In this document: one piece after another, positions 53,121 through 60,840 of the stretch
How the letters are laid out: each line of letters begins with the position of its first letter
Numbering within the stretch: the stretch's first letter is position 1
Assembly: GCA_021798835.1 (NCBI GenBank)
Contig: JAJZBQ010000004.1
Location: 124,001-188,000 of the forward strand
DNA: 64,000 nt
Reading direction: 5' to 3'
Origin: Pseudomonadota bacterium
Lineage (GTDB): Bacteria; Pseudomonadota; Gammaproteobacteria; Burkholderiales; Ferrovaceae
Translations under genes and position numbers: made by a program
The notes under the pieces: model-generated
What the model was told of the DNA's origin: nothing
Database searches by the model: none
The model's input: the letters and a program-made list of their open reading frames with translations, nothing else

Positions 53121-54716
53121 TCAGGGTGAGATAACCCCTGCTTGCGGCTGAGTGACGGTTACTTTTTCCGACCTGACCAGAGGCAGGAGTTCATTCAATC
53201 TGGAGTTTGGCCAAGTCGGTAATTTCTCCAAAGTCTCCTTGAGCCACTGATAGGGCTCCAGACCATTCATCCGCGCCGTTCCCAGCAAGGTCTGGATGGA
53301 CGCTGCGCGAACCCCGGCCAGAGCCGATCCGGCGAATAACCAATTTTTCTTGCCGATTGCAATAGGGCGGATGGCATTTTCAATCCGGTTGTTATCCATG
53401 GGCAGATTCCCTTGAGTGGCGTAGCGTGCCAATGCCTCCCAACGCTTGAGCGTATAGTCCAATGCCTTGGATAATCCGGAACCCGGTGCTGCCGTCTTGC
53501 GCTGCTGGAGCAACCAGTGGTGGAATTTCTCCAGAAGAGGAACCGTCCACTCCTGGCGTTTCCGGGCTCGTTCCTCCACGCTCAGGTCTTGCCACTCCCG
53601 CTCCCCTTCATACAACTTTGCAAACCAGGTCAGAGCCTGTTCCGTCACGGGGCGTGGCTGTTCGGCATGCAAGTCAAAGAATTTGCGCCGTGCATGAGCC
53701 ATACACCCCAATTCCGTTAATGCGGGTCCAAACAACGCTTTGTATCCGGCGTAGTCATCAACCATCAAATATCCATTCCACTTCCCGAGGAAGTTACGGG
53801 CGTGAATACCTTGTCGGCTCTCCTGGTAATCGAAGACCAGAATGGGCGGTCCTTCATCCCACTCAGCACTGCAATACGCCCATAAGTAGGCCCGTCTGGT
53901 TTTACCACTCCCCGGGTCCAGTTGCCTTACGGGGGTCTCGTCAGCATGGATGACCTGCCGTTCCCCCAACTTCTCCCGTAACCGTTCCACCAGCGGTTGC
54001 AACGCCACACCAACCCGTCCTACCCAATCCGCCATGGTCGAGCGGGCCAACTCCACCCCGGAACGGGCAGCGATCTGCTCCAGACGATATAGGGGAAGGT
54101 GGTCTACATACTTCGCCGTCATCACCCATGCCAACAACCCCGGGGTGGCCAGACCACGATCAATGATCGCCGGTGCCACCGGTGCCACCTCCAGGATTTC
54201 ACAGTCCCGGCACGCATATTGGGGATAGATGTGCTTTTGCACGAAGAACTTCGCTGGGGTAATGTCCAGCAATTCAGTCACTTCTTCCCCGATTTGCACC
54301 ATCCCCTTTCCGCATTGACCGCATTGGCAGGATTCCGGTTCATGGCGGTATTCCTCCCGAGGCAATTCAGGCGGCAAGGTCTTGCGCCGCACGGGCTTGC
54401 GCTTCCCGGTGTCTTCTCCCGTGGCTTCAGGAACCACGGCTTCAATGTGCGCTTCGATCTCTCCCTGATCCATCCCCAGGGTTTCATCGAATAGGTCCAG
54501 TTGACCGGCCGCGCGAAAGGCCTCCCGGCTTTGGGCAAACTTCAGCCGCTTGAGGCGCATCAACTCTGCCGTCAGGCGCTGAATATGTGCATCCTTCAAA
54601 ACCTCGCGTTGACGACTTTCCGCCACATCCTTGACCAGCCGACCAAGGATGGACTGCACCCGTTTCCGGGTACCGGCAGAAAGGTCGAGAACGGAGATTT
54701 CTTCATTCAGATTCAT
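53121..54716 (-). CDS. tnpC: IS66 transposase TnpC
   Basis: 531 residues. N-terminal helical region and zinc-finger-like CQCGQCGKGM, then the catalytic DDE domain with HADETPVRQL, YLMVDDYAGYKALFG and the C-terminal NNRIENAIRPIAIGKKNWLFAGS. This is the main transposase. It follows tnpB by 62 nt and ends 30 bp from the left terminal repeat. Confidence 0.95.
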   Translation of the reverse strand: MNLNEEISVLDLSAGTRKRVQSILGRLVKDVAESRQREVLKDAHIQRLTAELMRLKRLKFAQSREAFRAAGQLDLFDETLGMDQGEIEAHIEAVVPEATGEDTGKRKPVRRKTLPPELPREEYRHEPESCQCGQCGKGMVQIGEEVTELLDITPAKFFVQKHIYPQYACRDCEILEVAPVAPAIIDRGLATPGLLAWVMTAKYVDHLPLYRLEQIAARSGVELARSTMADWVGRVGVALQPLVERLREKLGERQVIHADETPVRQLDPGSGKTRRAYLWAYCSAEWDEGPPILVFDYQESRQGIHARNFLGKWNGYLMVDDYAGYKALFGPALTELGCMAHARRKFFDLHAEQPRPVTEQALTWFAKLYEGEREWQDLSVEERARKRQEWTVPLLEKFHHWLLQQRKTAAPGSGLSKALDYTLKRWEALARYATQGNLPMDNNRIENAIRPIAIGKKNWLFAGSALAGVRAASIQTLLGTARMNGLEPYQWLKETLEKLPTWPNSRLNELLPLVRSEKVTVTQPQAGVISP

Positions 54717-54778
54717 GGCGTTATTATATCACCACCGACCATGACAACCAAGTGATTTCATTGAATTTTCAGAGCATT

Positions 54779-55117
54779 TCACACCCGCCACAAAGTATCT
54801 GGACGAGTATTTGCACGGGTCCAGTCCACCCCGGCAATCAGCCATTTCCATTGCTCCTGATCCAAGGTATGAACCCGCTCCCCTTCACGAGGCCACACGA
54901 ACTTTCCCCGGTGCAGACGCCTCTGGCACAGCCACACCCCATTGCCATCCCACAGCAGCAGTTTCATTCGGTTACCCGAGCGATTACGGAAGACATATGC
55001 CGTCCCATCACAGGGAGAACGCGCCAAACTCTCCTGAATCCAACCGGACAAACGATCAATCCCGGCTCTCATGTCCACCGGCTCCCACACCAGCCAGATT
55101 TTTCCGGCCTCGATCAT
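54779..55117 (-). CDS. tnpB: IS66 accessory protein TnpB
   Basis: 112 residues from the ATG at 55117. The IS66 Orf2 signature is clear: IWLVWEPVDMRAGIDRLSGWIQ, AYVFRNRSGNRMKLLLWDGNGVWLCQRRLHRGKFVWP. Required with TnpA and TnpC for transposition of this family. Overlaps the end of tnpA by 4 nt. Confidence 0.93.
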   Translation of the reverse strand: MIEAGKIWLVWEPVDMRAGIDRLSGWIQESLARSPCDGTAYVFRNRSGNRMKLLLWDGNGVWLCQRRLHRGKFVWPREGERVHTLDQEQWKWLIAGVDWTRANTRPDTLWRV

Positions 55118-55401
55118 AGTGCGCGCAACAAATCCGCCACCCACTGCACCGACATCCCTTCTGCCACCACGCATTCCCACCCTCGGGAACCTCGTATCAC
55201 TACTCCCCCCGCCATGCTACCCGTTACCCGCACCGGCACCAGCGTCAGTTTCTTCCCCTCACGGTGTGCACGCGATGCCCAGTAGCGAAAGCTCGAAAAC
55301 CCAACCCCCTCGCGTGCACAGTATTCCTTCTGCGTCAGTCCGCTTGCCTTCCAGTCCGCCACCCGTCGTTCCCACTCCAGCCTTCTCGATTCCAATCCCA
55401 T
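55114..55401 (-). CDS. tnpA: IS66 accessory protein TnpA
   Basis: 95 residues. WERRVADWKASGLTQKEYCAREGVGFSSFRYW is the helix-turn-helix region of IS66 Orf1 proteins. The ATG at 55401 is used; the frame extends a few codons upstream. First gene of the IS66 transcript. Confidence 0.88.
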   Translation of the reverse strand: MGLESRRLEWERRVADWKASGLTQKEYCAREGVGFSSFRYWASRAHREGKKLTLVPVRVTGSMAGGVVIRGSRGWECVVAEGMSVQWVADLLRAL

Positions 55402-55462
55402 TTCCCATCCCTCCGTGAAAATCACAGAGTGCCTCAGCCATTTCCAAATTAACAGGTGGCTT

Positions 55463-55476
55463 CACCGGACGCTTAC
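55463..55476. repeat. IS66 terminal inverted repeat, right
   Basis: CACCGGACGCTTAC, pairing perfectly with the left terminal repeat. Confidence 0.95.
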
Positions 55477-55484
55477 TTTTGATC
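55477..55484. repeat. IS66 target-site duplication, right copy
   Basis: TTTTGATC, identical to 53083-53090. Confidence 0.95.
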
Positions 55485-55580
55485 AGGTCGCACGAAAACT
55501 CGAAAAGGCTGTACGGAAACCGCTGATGCGGTTTCAATAAACAAAGACAGGGTAAATGCGGCGAGAATAAGTCGTTTCAT
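55477..55580 (-). pseudogene. Fimbrial chaperone, N-terminal part (interrupted by IS66)
   Basis: Start and signal peptide of the chaperone: MKRLILAAFTLSLFIETASA, then VSVQPFRVFVRPDQ up to the insertion. A GGAGCGTCCC stretch precedes the ATG at 55580 and motif copy f is 35 nt upstream. It continues in the fragment at 52548-53090 once the IS66 is removed. Confidence 0.88.
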
Positions 55581-55615
55581 GGGACGCTCCATATGTTATT
55601 GGTCTGCTGTAACCA

Positions 55616-55633
55616 GTTGGCGTCCTGCGAAAT
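55616..55633 (-). promoter_or_regulatory. Bipartite motif ATTTCGC-N7-CAAC (copy f)
   Basis: Minus strand, 35 nt before the chaperone ATG and about 8 nt after the T-run of the pilin terminator, so it marks the start of a new transcription unit. Confidence 0.75.
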
Positions 55634-55641
55634 TCCGACCC

Positions 55642-55668
55642 AAAAAAAGAAGGCCATTTCTGGCCTTC
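55642..55668 (-). terminator. Rho-independent terminator of the pilin gene
   Basis: Minus strand: GAAGGCCA/TGGCCTTC stem (8 bp), 4-nt loop, followed by a run of seven T. It lies 37 nt after the pilin stop, splitting high pilin expression from the assembly genes. Confidence 0.85.
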
Positions 55669-55705
55669 CTTCTACCGCTCACGATCCGGTTTCCCGGACT
55701 GAGAG

Positions 55706-56176
55706 TTACCAGGTCAAGGTGACGGGAACCGTCCCGCTGATTGCCCCGGTGGTGGTCACGCTGGTGCTGAACGTCGGATCAGCAACTTGAAGCGACAAGT
55801 TTTCGGTCTGTGCAGACCCAGTTCCAGTGCCGGTGATACCACTGACCAGCGTGCTGGTTCCAGCGGTGTTCATCAATCGAATTGCGTTGGCAGTCGCGGC
55901 AGCCGTTCCCACGGTCAGGTTGTTGGACGCTGCGCTGGTCATGGTCCAGGGTGTGCCGGTCGGACAAGTCACGGAAACTGAAGTCGGAACCATAGTGGAG
56001 GGAGCACCGTTCCCGGATGGAATATTACCCAGAGCGACGGTAGGAGAGTTGATGGTGCAGTTTGCAACACTTGTACCGGACACGGTAATGTTGCCGGTTG
56101 ATGTCGCAGCAGAAGCGAATCCAGAACCAGCCACCAAAGCAGCAACCAAACCAGCCAAAACCAATTTCTTGTTCAT
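55706..56176 (-). CDS. Spore-coat U domain major pilin (CsuA/B-like)
   Basis: 156 residues with signal peptide (LVLAGLVAALVAGSGFASA). Single SCPU domain: TGNITVSGTSVANCTINSPTVALGNIP, SVTCPTGTPWTMTS and the C-terminal strand GAISGTVPVTLTW. Its two Cys and final beta-strand fit donor-strand polymerisation. AAGGAG precedes the ATG; motif copy g is 49 nt upstream and a strong terminator follows. It is the major shaft subunit of the pilus whose chaperone, usher and tip genes follow. Confidence 0.88.
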   Translation of the reverse strand: MNKKLVLAGLVAALVAGSGFASAATSTGNITVSGTSVANCTINSPTVALGNIPSGNGAPSTMVPTSVSVTCPTGTPWTMTSAASNNLTVGTAAATANAIRLMNTAGTSTLVSGITGTGTGSAQTENLSLQVADPTFSTSVTTTGAISGTVPVTLTW

Positions 56177-56225
56177 GAAAAAACTCCTTATTAAAAAAAG
56201 TCGCCGACGAAGTGCCGACAGTATT

Positions 56226-56243
56226 GAAGTGCGTGAGCGAAAT
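56226..56243 (-). promoter_or_regulatory. Bipartite motif ATTTCGC-N7-CTTC (copy g)
   Basis: Minus strand, 49 nt before the pilin ATG and 13 nt after the relaxase stop. Weakest copy in the second half-site (CTTC instead of CAWC). Confidence 0.6.
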
Positions 56244-56256
56244 TTTACAAAACCGT

Positions 56257-59200
56257 TTACCGTCCAACAGCCGAGCCACTGCTTCCTTCCGCTGCATTAC
56301 CTGCGTCTTTGCCGCCGGACTCATTCTCGAAAGACTTGGCCCGCTCCGACGAAGCCCCGACTTCTTGTAGCCCGAGTCCGGTTTGAGTGTGAGAAATCAG
56401 AGTATTGGCCGCGTTTTCAAAAGCCGTTCCGAATGAAAGCTCTTTAGCCTGTTCCCGCTCAGACTGGGGCTGACCCTGGGCAGGCTGGGCTTGCTCAGGA
56501 TGACCCTGCACCGGTTGCATCTGCTCAGGTTGTACCGGTTCCCGCCCAGACTGGGGCTGACTACGCTCGGGCTGACCCTGGGCAGGCTGAGTTTGCTCAG
56601 GATGACCCTGTACCGGTTGCGTCTGCTCAGGTTGAGCCGGTTCCAGACCAGACTGGGGTTGGCCACGCTCGGGCTGACCCTGGGCAGGCTGACCCTGGGC
56701 AGGCTGGGCTTGCTCAGGATGACCCTGCACCGGTTGCATCTGCTCAGGTTGTACCGGTTCCCGCCCAGACTGGGGTTGGTCACGCTCGGGCTGGCCCTGG
56801 GCAGGCTGAGTTTGCTCAGGACGACCCTGTACCGGTTGCGTCTGCTCAGGTTGGGCCGGTTCCAGACCAGACTGGGGTTGGCCACGCTCGGGCTGACCCT
56901 GGGCAGGCTGGGCTTGCTCAGGATGACCCTGCACCGGTTGCATCTGCTCAGGTTGTACCGGTTCCCGCCCAGACTGGGGTTGGTCACGCTCGGGCTGACC
57001 CTGGGCAGGCTGGGCTTGCTCAGGATGACCCTGCACCGGTTGCGTCTGCTCAGGACGACCTTGCACCGGTTGCGTCTGCTCAGGTTGTGCCGGTTCCAGC
57101 CCAGACTGGGGTTGACCACGCTCGGACTGACCCTGGGTGGGCTTGTCCTGCACCGGCTGGCCCTGAGTAGGTTTGTCTTGTCCACGCCGATCTGGAACAA
57201 GTTGCGTTTGGTCTTGCCTTGGTCGATCTTGCTTCGGAAACTCTTTCTCCCTCCCAGCGCCCTCGGATAAGCCATCACGAACCTTGCCAAATGCCTGCGA
57301 TATTTGACCCTGTTGCACTTGAGGCTTTCCTACCATTTCCTTGGAGTCGCCAACCTTGCCAAAGCCTTTGTCATTCCCTGAGCCAACCAACAATTTGCCC
57401 ACTTCTTTTGCCGCAGCAACGACCAACGATCCCGCCTGTTTGGCTACACCAGATTTGAGGCTATCTCTTGCAGCAGCGACCGCAGCCTCACGCTTGCTCA
57501 TGCCTGATTTTTCATAACCAGAAGCCTTTACGGACTCGTAGGCAGACTTTATTCCGTATGCCGCGATTTTTGCCGCCACTCCAAGCGCCAACTTGGCAGC
57601 GCCAGCAACCAATTTTGTCGCCTGAACAGCACCAAGTTCAACTGCGCCAACTTTCGTCCAACCGATAGTATGCTTTCCTGAGATGCTTGTTTGACGACGG
57701 TACGTATTCGACGAAGAAAAAAGACCACCTTTCGAGGTAACATAGGTTTGCTTCTTGCTCTGCTCGACCTTTTTGTCCCAGTCCTTTTTTGCCGCGTCCT
57801 TGGGGTTTGCAACCAGGCGATTTTTTGTAAACCCCTCGATCTTTCCATTCTTTGAAATGGCCGTACCAACAAATTTGTTGTTCTTGTCATAAACGCTTCT
57901 TGCCTGGGAGCCATCTTTCAATGTTCGGCTCTCACGCATTTTTCCGTGAACCTCGGCCCCGGCTGTTTTGAAAACAACTTCCTTTTCCAGCCCGGAATTC
58001 TTGAAACTTGAGCCGAGTGTCGGCCCTTTGTTGAAGTTGATCCCGGTTGTTCCATGGGCCTGCGCCCCAACCCTGTCAACCTTCAGCGTGTCCCGTTGTT
58101 CTTTACGATCCGGGGCCAAACCTTTTGACACACCCAGAACCTTGTCGCCTTTGACGACAAGTTGTGCCGTTTCCCCGCCCTTTGACTTTATCTCGTAAGC
58201 CTTCGCCCCATTGCCAATATCCTTTTCTCGGCCTGTGCCCTGATAACTCTTTCCCTCAAAGGTGACCTTGCTACCGGATACTTCAATGGACTTGTGACCG
58301 ATTACCGCACCATCCTGGGTTTTTGATACGCCAATATCTACCCCGTCCTTGGAGACCGCGTAGCCGACAGTACGATTCCCACTTTTCATCTCCTGAGAAA
58401 CGGCTCCATCGGGTCGCTGGTGCTTTTCCCCGAGGTCATATTTCTTTTCACTTTGGAAACCTGAATCTTTCACAACGAGGTGTTCTTTTCCAGCATGCAG
58501 GCCAGAACCTTCCCTGCTGACCTCCTGCACGGACTTGAACCCCCGCGTTTCACCCTTGGCAACATCAGCATCACGGTCCCGACCAAAACCCGTTCCAGCC
58601 TTGATCGAATCTGAAACCCCAACGGCATTACCCTGTTTGTCGTGAAAGGCGTAGGCTGTTTGCCCGCCTCCGCCCTGCAACTTGGAAACGGTTACCCCGC
58701 CAATCTCCTGTTTTCCCACAACAGCCATTTCCTTGCCGTTCAAGGTGGCCTTATCCCCAGCCATATCCAATTTGTTGAACGGCTTGAAATCGGTCAGTTT
58801 CGTCTCCCCATTTTTGCCGACAAAAGCGCTTTGGGCCGTCCCTACGTCAACACCACCTCTCGAAACCAGGTACTGACTGAACTTACCATCGCTCCCCGAT
58901 AAAGCCGTCAACTTCGTTCCGCCCGGCAAGTTCCTTTCAGCCCCTTTATCGTAGGTGAACTTGCCTTGCTCTTTCCACTCCCCGCTATTCGTCAATGAAA
59001 CCTTTTCATGGAACGACGAGGACAGGGTAACCTGCCCACCTATATGTTCAGCAGATGTGAGCGGTTCGGCGCGATTATTCGACAACTCCTTTGCCTTCCC
59101 AGCCTCAAGAGAATACTGTGTAGCCGAGTACAGGAAACCCGAATCCCTGTTTGGCTGTTCAGGACGCTGGGAGGAGGAAGCCTCTTTGCCCTTCAAGGCA

Positions 59201-60093
59201 CCAAAGTCCACACCCACCGCCTTGGCCGTTTCCAACCACCTCTCCTTCAACTCGGCACTACCCAGCCCGGATTTCTCCGGTCTCGTCTGCAAAGCAGCCA
59301 CGGCATCCATTTTTGGCGATACGACCCCGCCCATCTCCTGAACACGATTATGAATAGCCTCGCTCCGACTGGAAAACGCCTGAGCGGCTTCCTTGGACAC
59401 CCCATTGATCTCCGGGTGCGTACCGCCCTTCCCAGGCTCGTCACGGACAGAATAACCGGCTGCCTTCGCCTGGTCGGACAGTGACTTGTAGTATTCGGCC
59501 TTGATCTCGTTCTGGTTATTAAAAAACTTGTTGGCGTGGATGGAGTAAGTCTTCCCGTTTGCCTCGGTCGCATTAAGCACAACAACGTGGGTGTGCGTAT
59601 TCGGTTCGTCAGCCCGGCTTGTTTCATGCTTGAATGTGGCTGCCGCAATGTTCCCGGTGTCAACCTTGGAAGTTTCCCCATCTTTGGTCACCCTGGCCTG
59701 CACCATACCCTGAATCTTGTCCACGGCGGCGGCTACGGCTTTGTCGTGCATTTCTGATATTTTTGGATCGGCCAGACCAGCAACATCGAAACTTTTTGGC
59801 ATGGCGAAAATAAATTCAAATCCGCTCCGATTTCCACCGCTGTCAGTTGGCCGTCCACCACCGGCCCCGAAAGATTCCCCGGTCGTTGGGTTATGTTTGT
59901 TCATGGCAATTCCAAAATCGTGTGCCTTCACGCCACCGTCAAGCCCCATGGACTTTGCAAACTCACCCAGCCATTTGCTGTCCCGAATCTCGTTTTGCTC
60001 GGTACGGTCTTTCGCAAAATACCCACCGTCATTCTCAAAATAATGAGCCGTACCAGATCCACCAGAACCGCCAACAACGCGCATGAACGCCAT
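56257..60093 (-). CDS. MOBF (TrwC/TraI-like) relaxase with Pro/Gln repeat tail, no helicase
   Basis: 1278 residues. The relaxase domain occupies about residues 1-260: catalytic-Tyr region GTAHYFENDGGYFAKD (Tyr18, Tyr25) and the metal-binding histidines in FKHETSRADEPNTHTHVVVLNATE (His156, His167, His169). Residues 260-900 show no Walker motif, unlike TrwC or TraI, but Gly/Lys-rich repeats such as GKS/GxxVGVSK. Residues about 980-1213 are Pro/Gln-rich repeats of 34 residues in alternating A and B types. It should nick oriT and lead the strand into the recipient. It starts 15 nt after the ribbon-helix-helix gene. Confidence 0.87.
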   Translation of the reverse strand: MAFMRVVGGSGGSGTAHYFENDGGYFAKDRTEQNEIRDSKWLGEFAKSMGLDGGVKAHDFGIAMNKHNPTTGESFGAGGGRPTDSGGNRSGFEFIFAMPKSFDVAGLADPKISEMHDKAVAAAVDKIQGMVQARVTKDGETSKVDTGNIAAATFKHETSRADEPNTHTHVVVLNATEANGKTYSIHANKFFNNQNEIKAEYYKSLSDQAKAAGYSVRDEPGKGGTHPEINGVSKEAAQAFSSRSEAIHNRVQEMGGVVSPKMDAVAALQTRPEKSGLGSAELKERWLETAKAVGVDFGALKGKEASSSQRPEQPNRDSGFLYSATQYSLEAGKAKELSNNRAEPLTSAEHIGGQVTLSSSFHEKVSLTNSGEWKEQGKFTYDKGAERNLPGGTKLTALSGSDGKFSQYLVSRGGVDVGTAQSAFVGKNGETKLTDFKPFNKLDMAGDKATLNGKEMAVVGKQEIGGVTVSKLQGGGGQTAYAFHDKQGNAVGVSDSIKAGTGFGRDRDADVAKGETRGFKSVQEVSREGSGLHAGKEHLVVKDSGFQSEKKYDLGEKHQRPDGAVSQEMKSGNRTVGYAVSKDGVDIGVSKTQDGAVIGHKSIEVSGSKVTFEGKSYQGTGREKDIGNGAKAYEIKSKGGETAQLVVKGDKVLGVSKGLAPDRKEQRDTLKVDRVGAQAHGTTGINFNKGPTLGSSFKNSGLEKEVVFKTAGAEVHGKMRESRTLKDGSQARSVYDKNNKFVGTAISKNGKIEGFTKNRLVANPKDAAKKDWDKKVEQSKKQTYVTSKGGLFSSSNTYRRQTSISGKHTIGWTKVGAVELGAVQATKLVAGAAKLALGVAAKIAAYGIKSAYESVKASGYEKSGMSKREAAVAAARDSLKSGVAKQAGSLVVAAAKEVGKLLVGSGNDKGFGKVGDSKEMVGKPQVQQGQISQAFGKVRDGLSEGAGREKEFPKQDRPRQDQTQLVPDRRGQDKPTQGQPVQDKPTQGQSERGQPQSGLEPAQPEQTQPVQGRPEQTQPVQGHPEQAQPAQGQPERDQPQSGREPVQPEQMQPVQGHPEQAQPAQGQPERGQPQSGLEPAQPEQTQPVQGRPEQTQPAQGQPERDQPQSGREPVQPEQMQPVQGHPEQAQPAQGQPAQGQPERGQPQSGLEPAQPEQTQPVQGHPEQTQPAQGQPERSQPQSGREPVQPEQMQPVQGHPEQAQPAQGQPQSEREQAKELSFGTAFENAANTLISHTQTGLGLQEVGASSERAKSFENESGGKDAGNAAEGSSGSAVGR
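56455..57150 (-). repeat. Higher-order minisatellite in relaxase tail
   Basis: Six units of about 102 bp encode 34 residues each. Two alternating types (with SGLEPAQPEQTQ or SGREPVQPEQMQ) form roughly three 204-bp dimers. One unit has an extra QPAQG insertion and one carries an extra RPEQTQPVQG, showing slippage or recombination. Confidence 0.8.
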
Positions 60094-60108
60094 GACAAAG
60101 CCCCCAAC

Positions 60109-60435
60109 TTATGACAAAAAGGAGTTGAGAGCGGCGGTCGCTTCGTCTTCGACTTCGGCCCAGGCACCAGGCTTGACACTTATGATTTTTTGCAAAGCAG
60201 AGCGGCATACAAGGAGGTTCGACAGCAACACCATGCCGATGTTTTCCTGTGCCTCGCCAACCCCACGAATCGCGGATTCAATAGCGGCAATCTGCGGATC
60301 ACGCTCTCTAACGTGGCCCAACTCGCGCTGCAAAGCGTTCTCAACAAAATCCGTTATGGTGATGCCTTTGTCCTTCGCAACACCACGCACCTTCTTTTCA
60401 ATTTGATCATCGATCCTCATAGATACTTGGCCCAT
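60109..60435 (-). CDS. Ribbon-helix-helix relaxosome accessory protein
   Basis: 108 residues from the ATG at 60435. The N-terminus QVSMRIDDQIEKKVRGVAKDKGITITDFVENALQREL is a ribbon-helix-helix DNA-binding fold; the C-terminal half (IAAIESAIRGVGEAQENIGMVLLSNLLVCRSALQKI) is a helical oligomerisation region. This matches TraY/MobC/TrwA-type proteins that bind oriT and help the relaxase. It is directly upstream of the relaxase gene and faces the oriT candidate at 60613-60650. Confidence 0.78.
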   Translation of the reverse strand: MGQVSMRIDDQIEKKVRGVAKDKGITITDFVENALQRELGHVRERDPQIAAIESAIRGVGEAQENIGMVLLSNLLVCRSALQKIISVKPGAWAEVEDEATAALNSFLS

Positions 60436-60480
60436 TTTTAACTCCTTGACTAACGAAAAATAGAAAAACCCATGCAATAC

Positions 60481-60498
60481 GATGGCTGCCTGCGAAAT
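60481..60498 (-). promoter_or_regulatory. Bipartite motif ATTTCGC-N7-CATC (copy h)
   Basis: Minus strand, 45 nt before the ribbon-helix-helix gene ATG, so it should control the relaxase operon. Confidence 0.7.
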
Positions 60499-60612
60499 TT
60501 TCTACATTTCACAAAAAAACAATTGGATATGCGGAGCCCCGCATTTCTCCGCGAAGCGGTTCCGCGCAGCGGTTAGATACCTGAGAAGGGCGAAACACCA
60601 AGCAGGGCGGGC

Positions 60613-60650
60613 CTTACGGAGCAACCCGGAGGGTTGCGTAAGTGTTCATG
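60613..60650. other. Candidate origin of transfer (oriT)
   Basis: A two-part stem (CTTACG/CGTAAG at 60613-60618/60637-60642 and CAACCC/GGGTTG at 60622-60627/60631-60636) with a 3-nt loop is followed by TGTTCATG. MOBF origins such as R388 have an inverted repeat just 5' of a nic site in a T-rich sequence (TGCGTATTGTCT in R388); here TGCGTAAGTGTTCA is in the same place. Position beside relaxosome genes supports it. Nic site not proven. Confidence 0.45.
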
Positions 60651-60840
60651 AATCCTGAGCATATCAACTGTGTCGAATTCGACAATATTTTTCAGGTCGG
60701 TTTTGGTTGTTTGTGGTTTAGAATTTGGTTAGACTACCGCATTTCATATTTCATGGAATACCAGTCCATTGAACGGAAATCAGTTGAATGTGTAGTAAAA
60801 CCGCGCCGGACGGTTTCCGGGGACAATGAGAGGTTAGGTA

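Larger units (their letters stand above)
53091..55476 (-). mobile_element. Complete IS66-family insertion sequence
   Basis: 2386 bp bounded by 14-bp terminal inverted repeats beginning GTAAGCGTCCGGTG (53091-53104 and 55463-55476) and by an 8-bp direct repeat. It encodes the three IS66 proteins TnpA, TnpB and TnpC in the leftward direction, each apparently full length, so it looks recent and possibly active. It is inserted in the fimbrial chaperone gene. Confidence 0.96.
60436..60840. other. Divergent intergenic region with oriT candidate
   Basis: A 405-nt stretch between the leftward relaxosome operon and a rightward outer-membrane gene. It holds motif copy h, a GCGG/CCGC hairpin near 60530, the oriT-like hairpin at 60613-60642, and a 12-bp palindrome GTCGAATTCGAC at 60672-60683. 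ORFs crossing it lack ribosome-binding sites. Confidence 0.5.

Noticed and set aside
56491..57270. A 259-codon open frame on the + strand inside the relaxase tail
   Set aside because: It is the antisense reading of the Pro/Gln repeat, open only because the repeat lacks stops in that frame; it encodes monotonous Leu/Arg repeats and has no ribosome-binding site.
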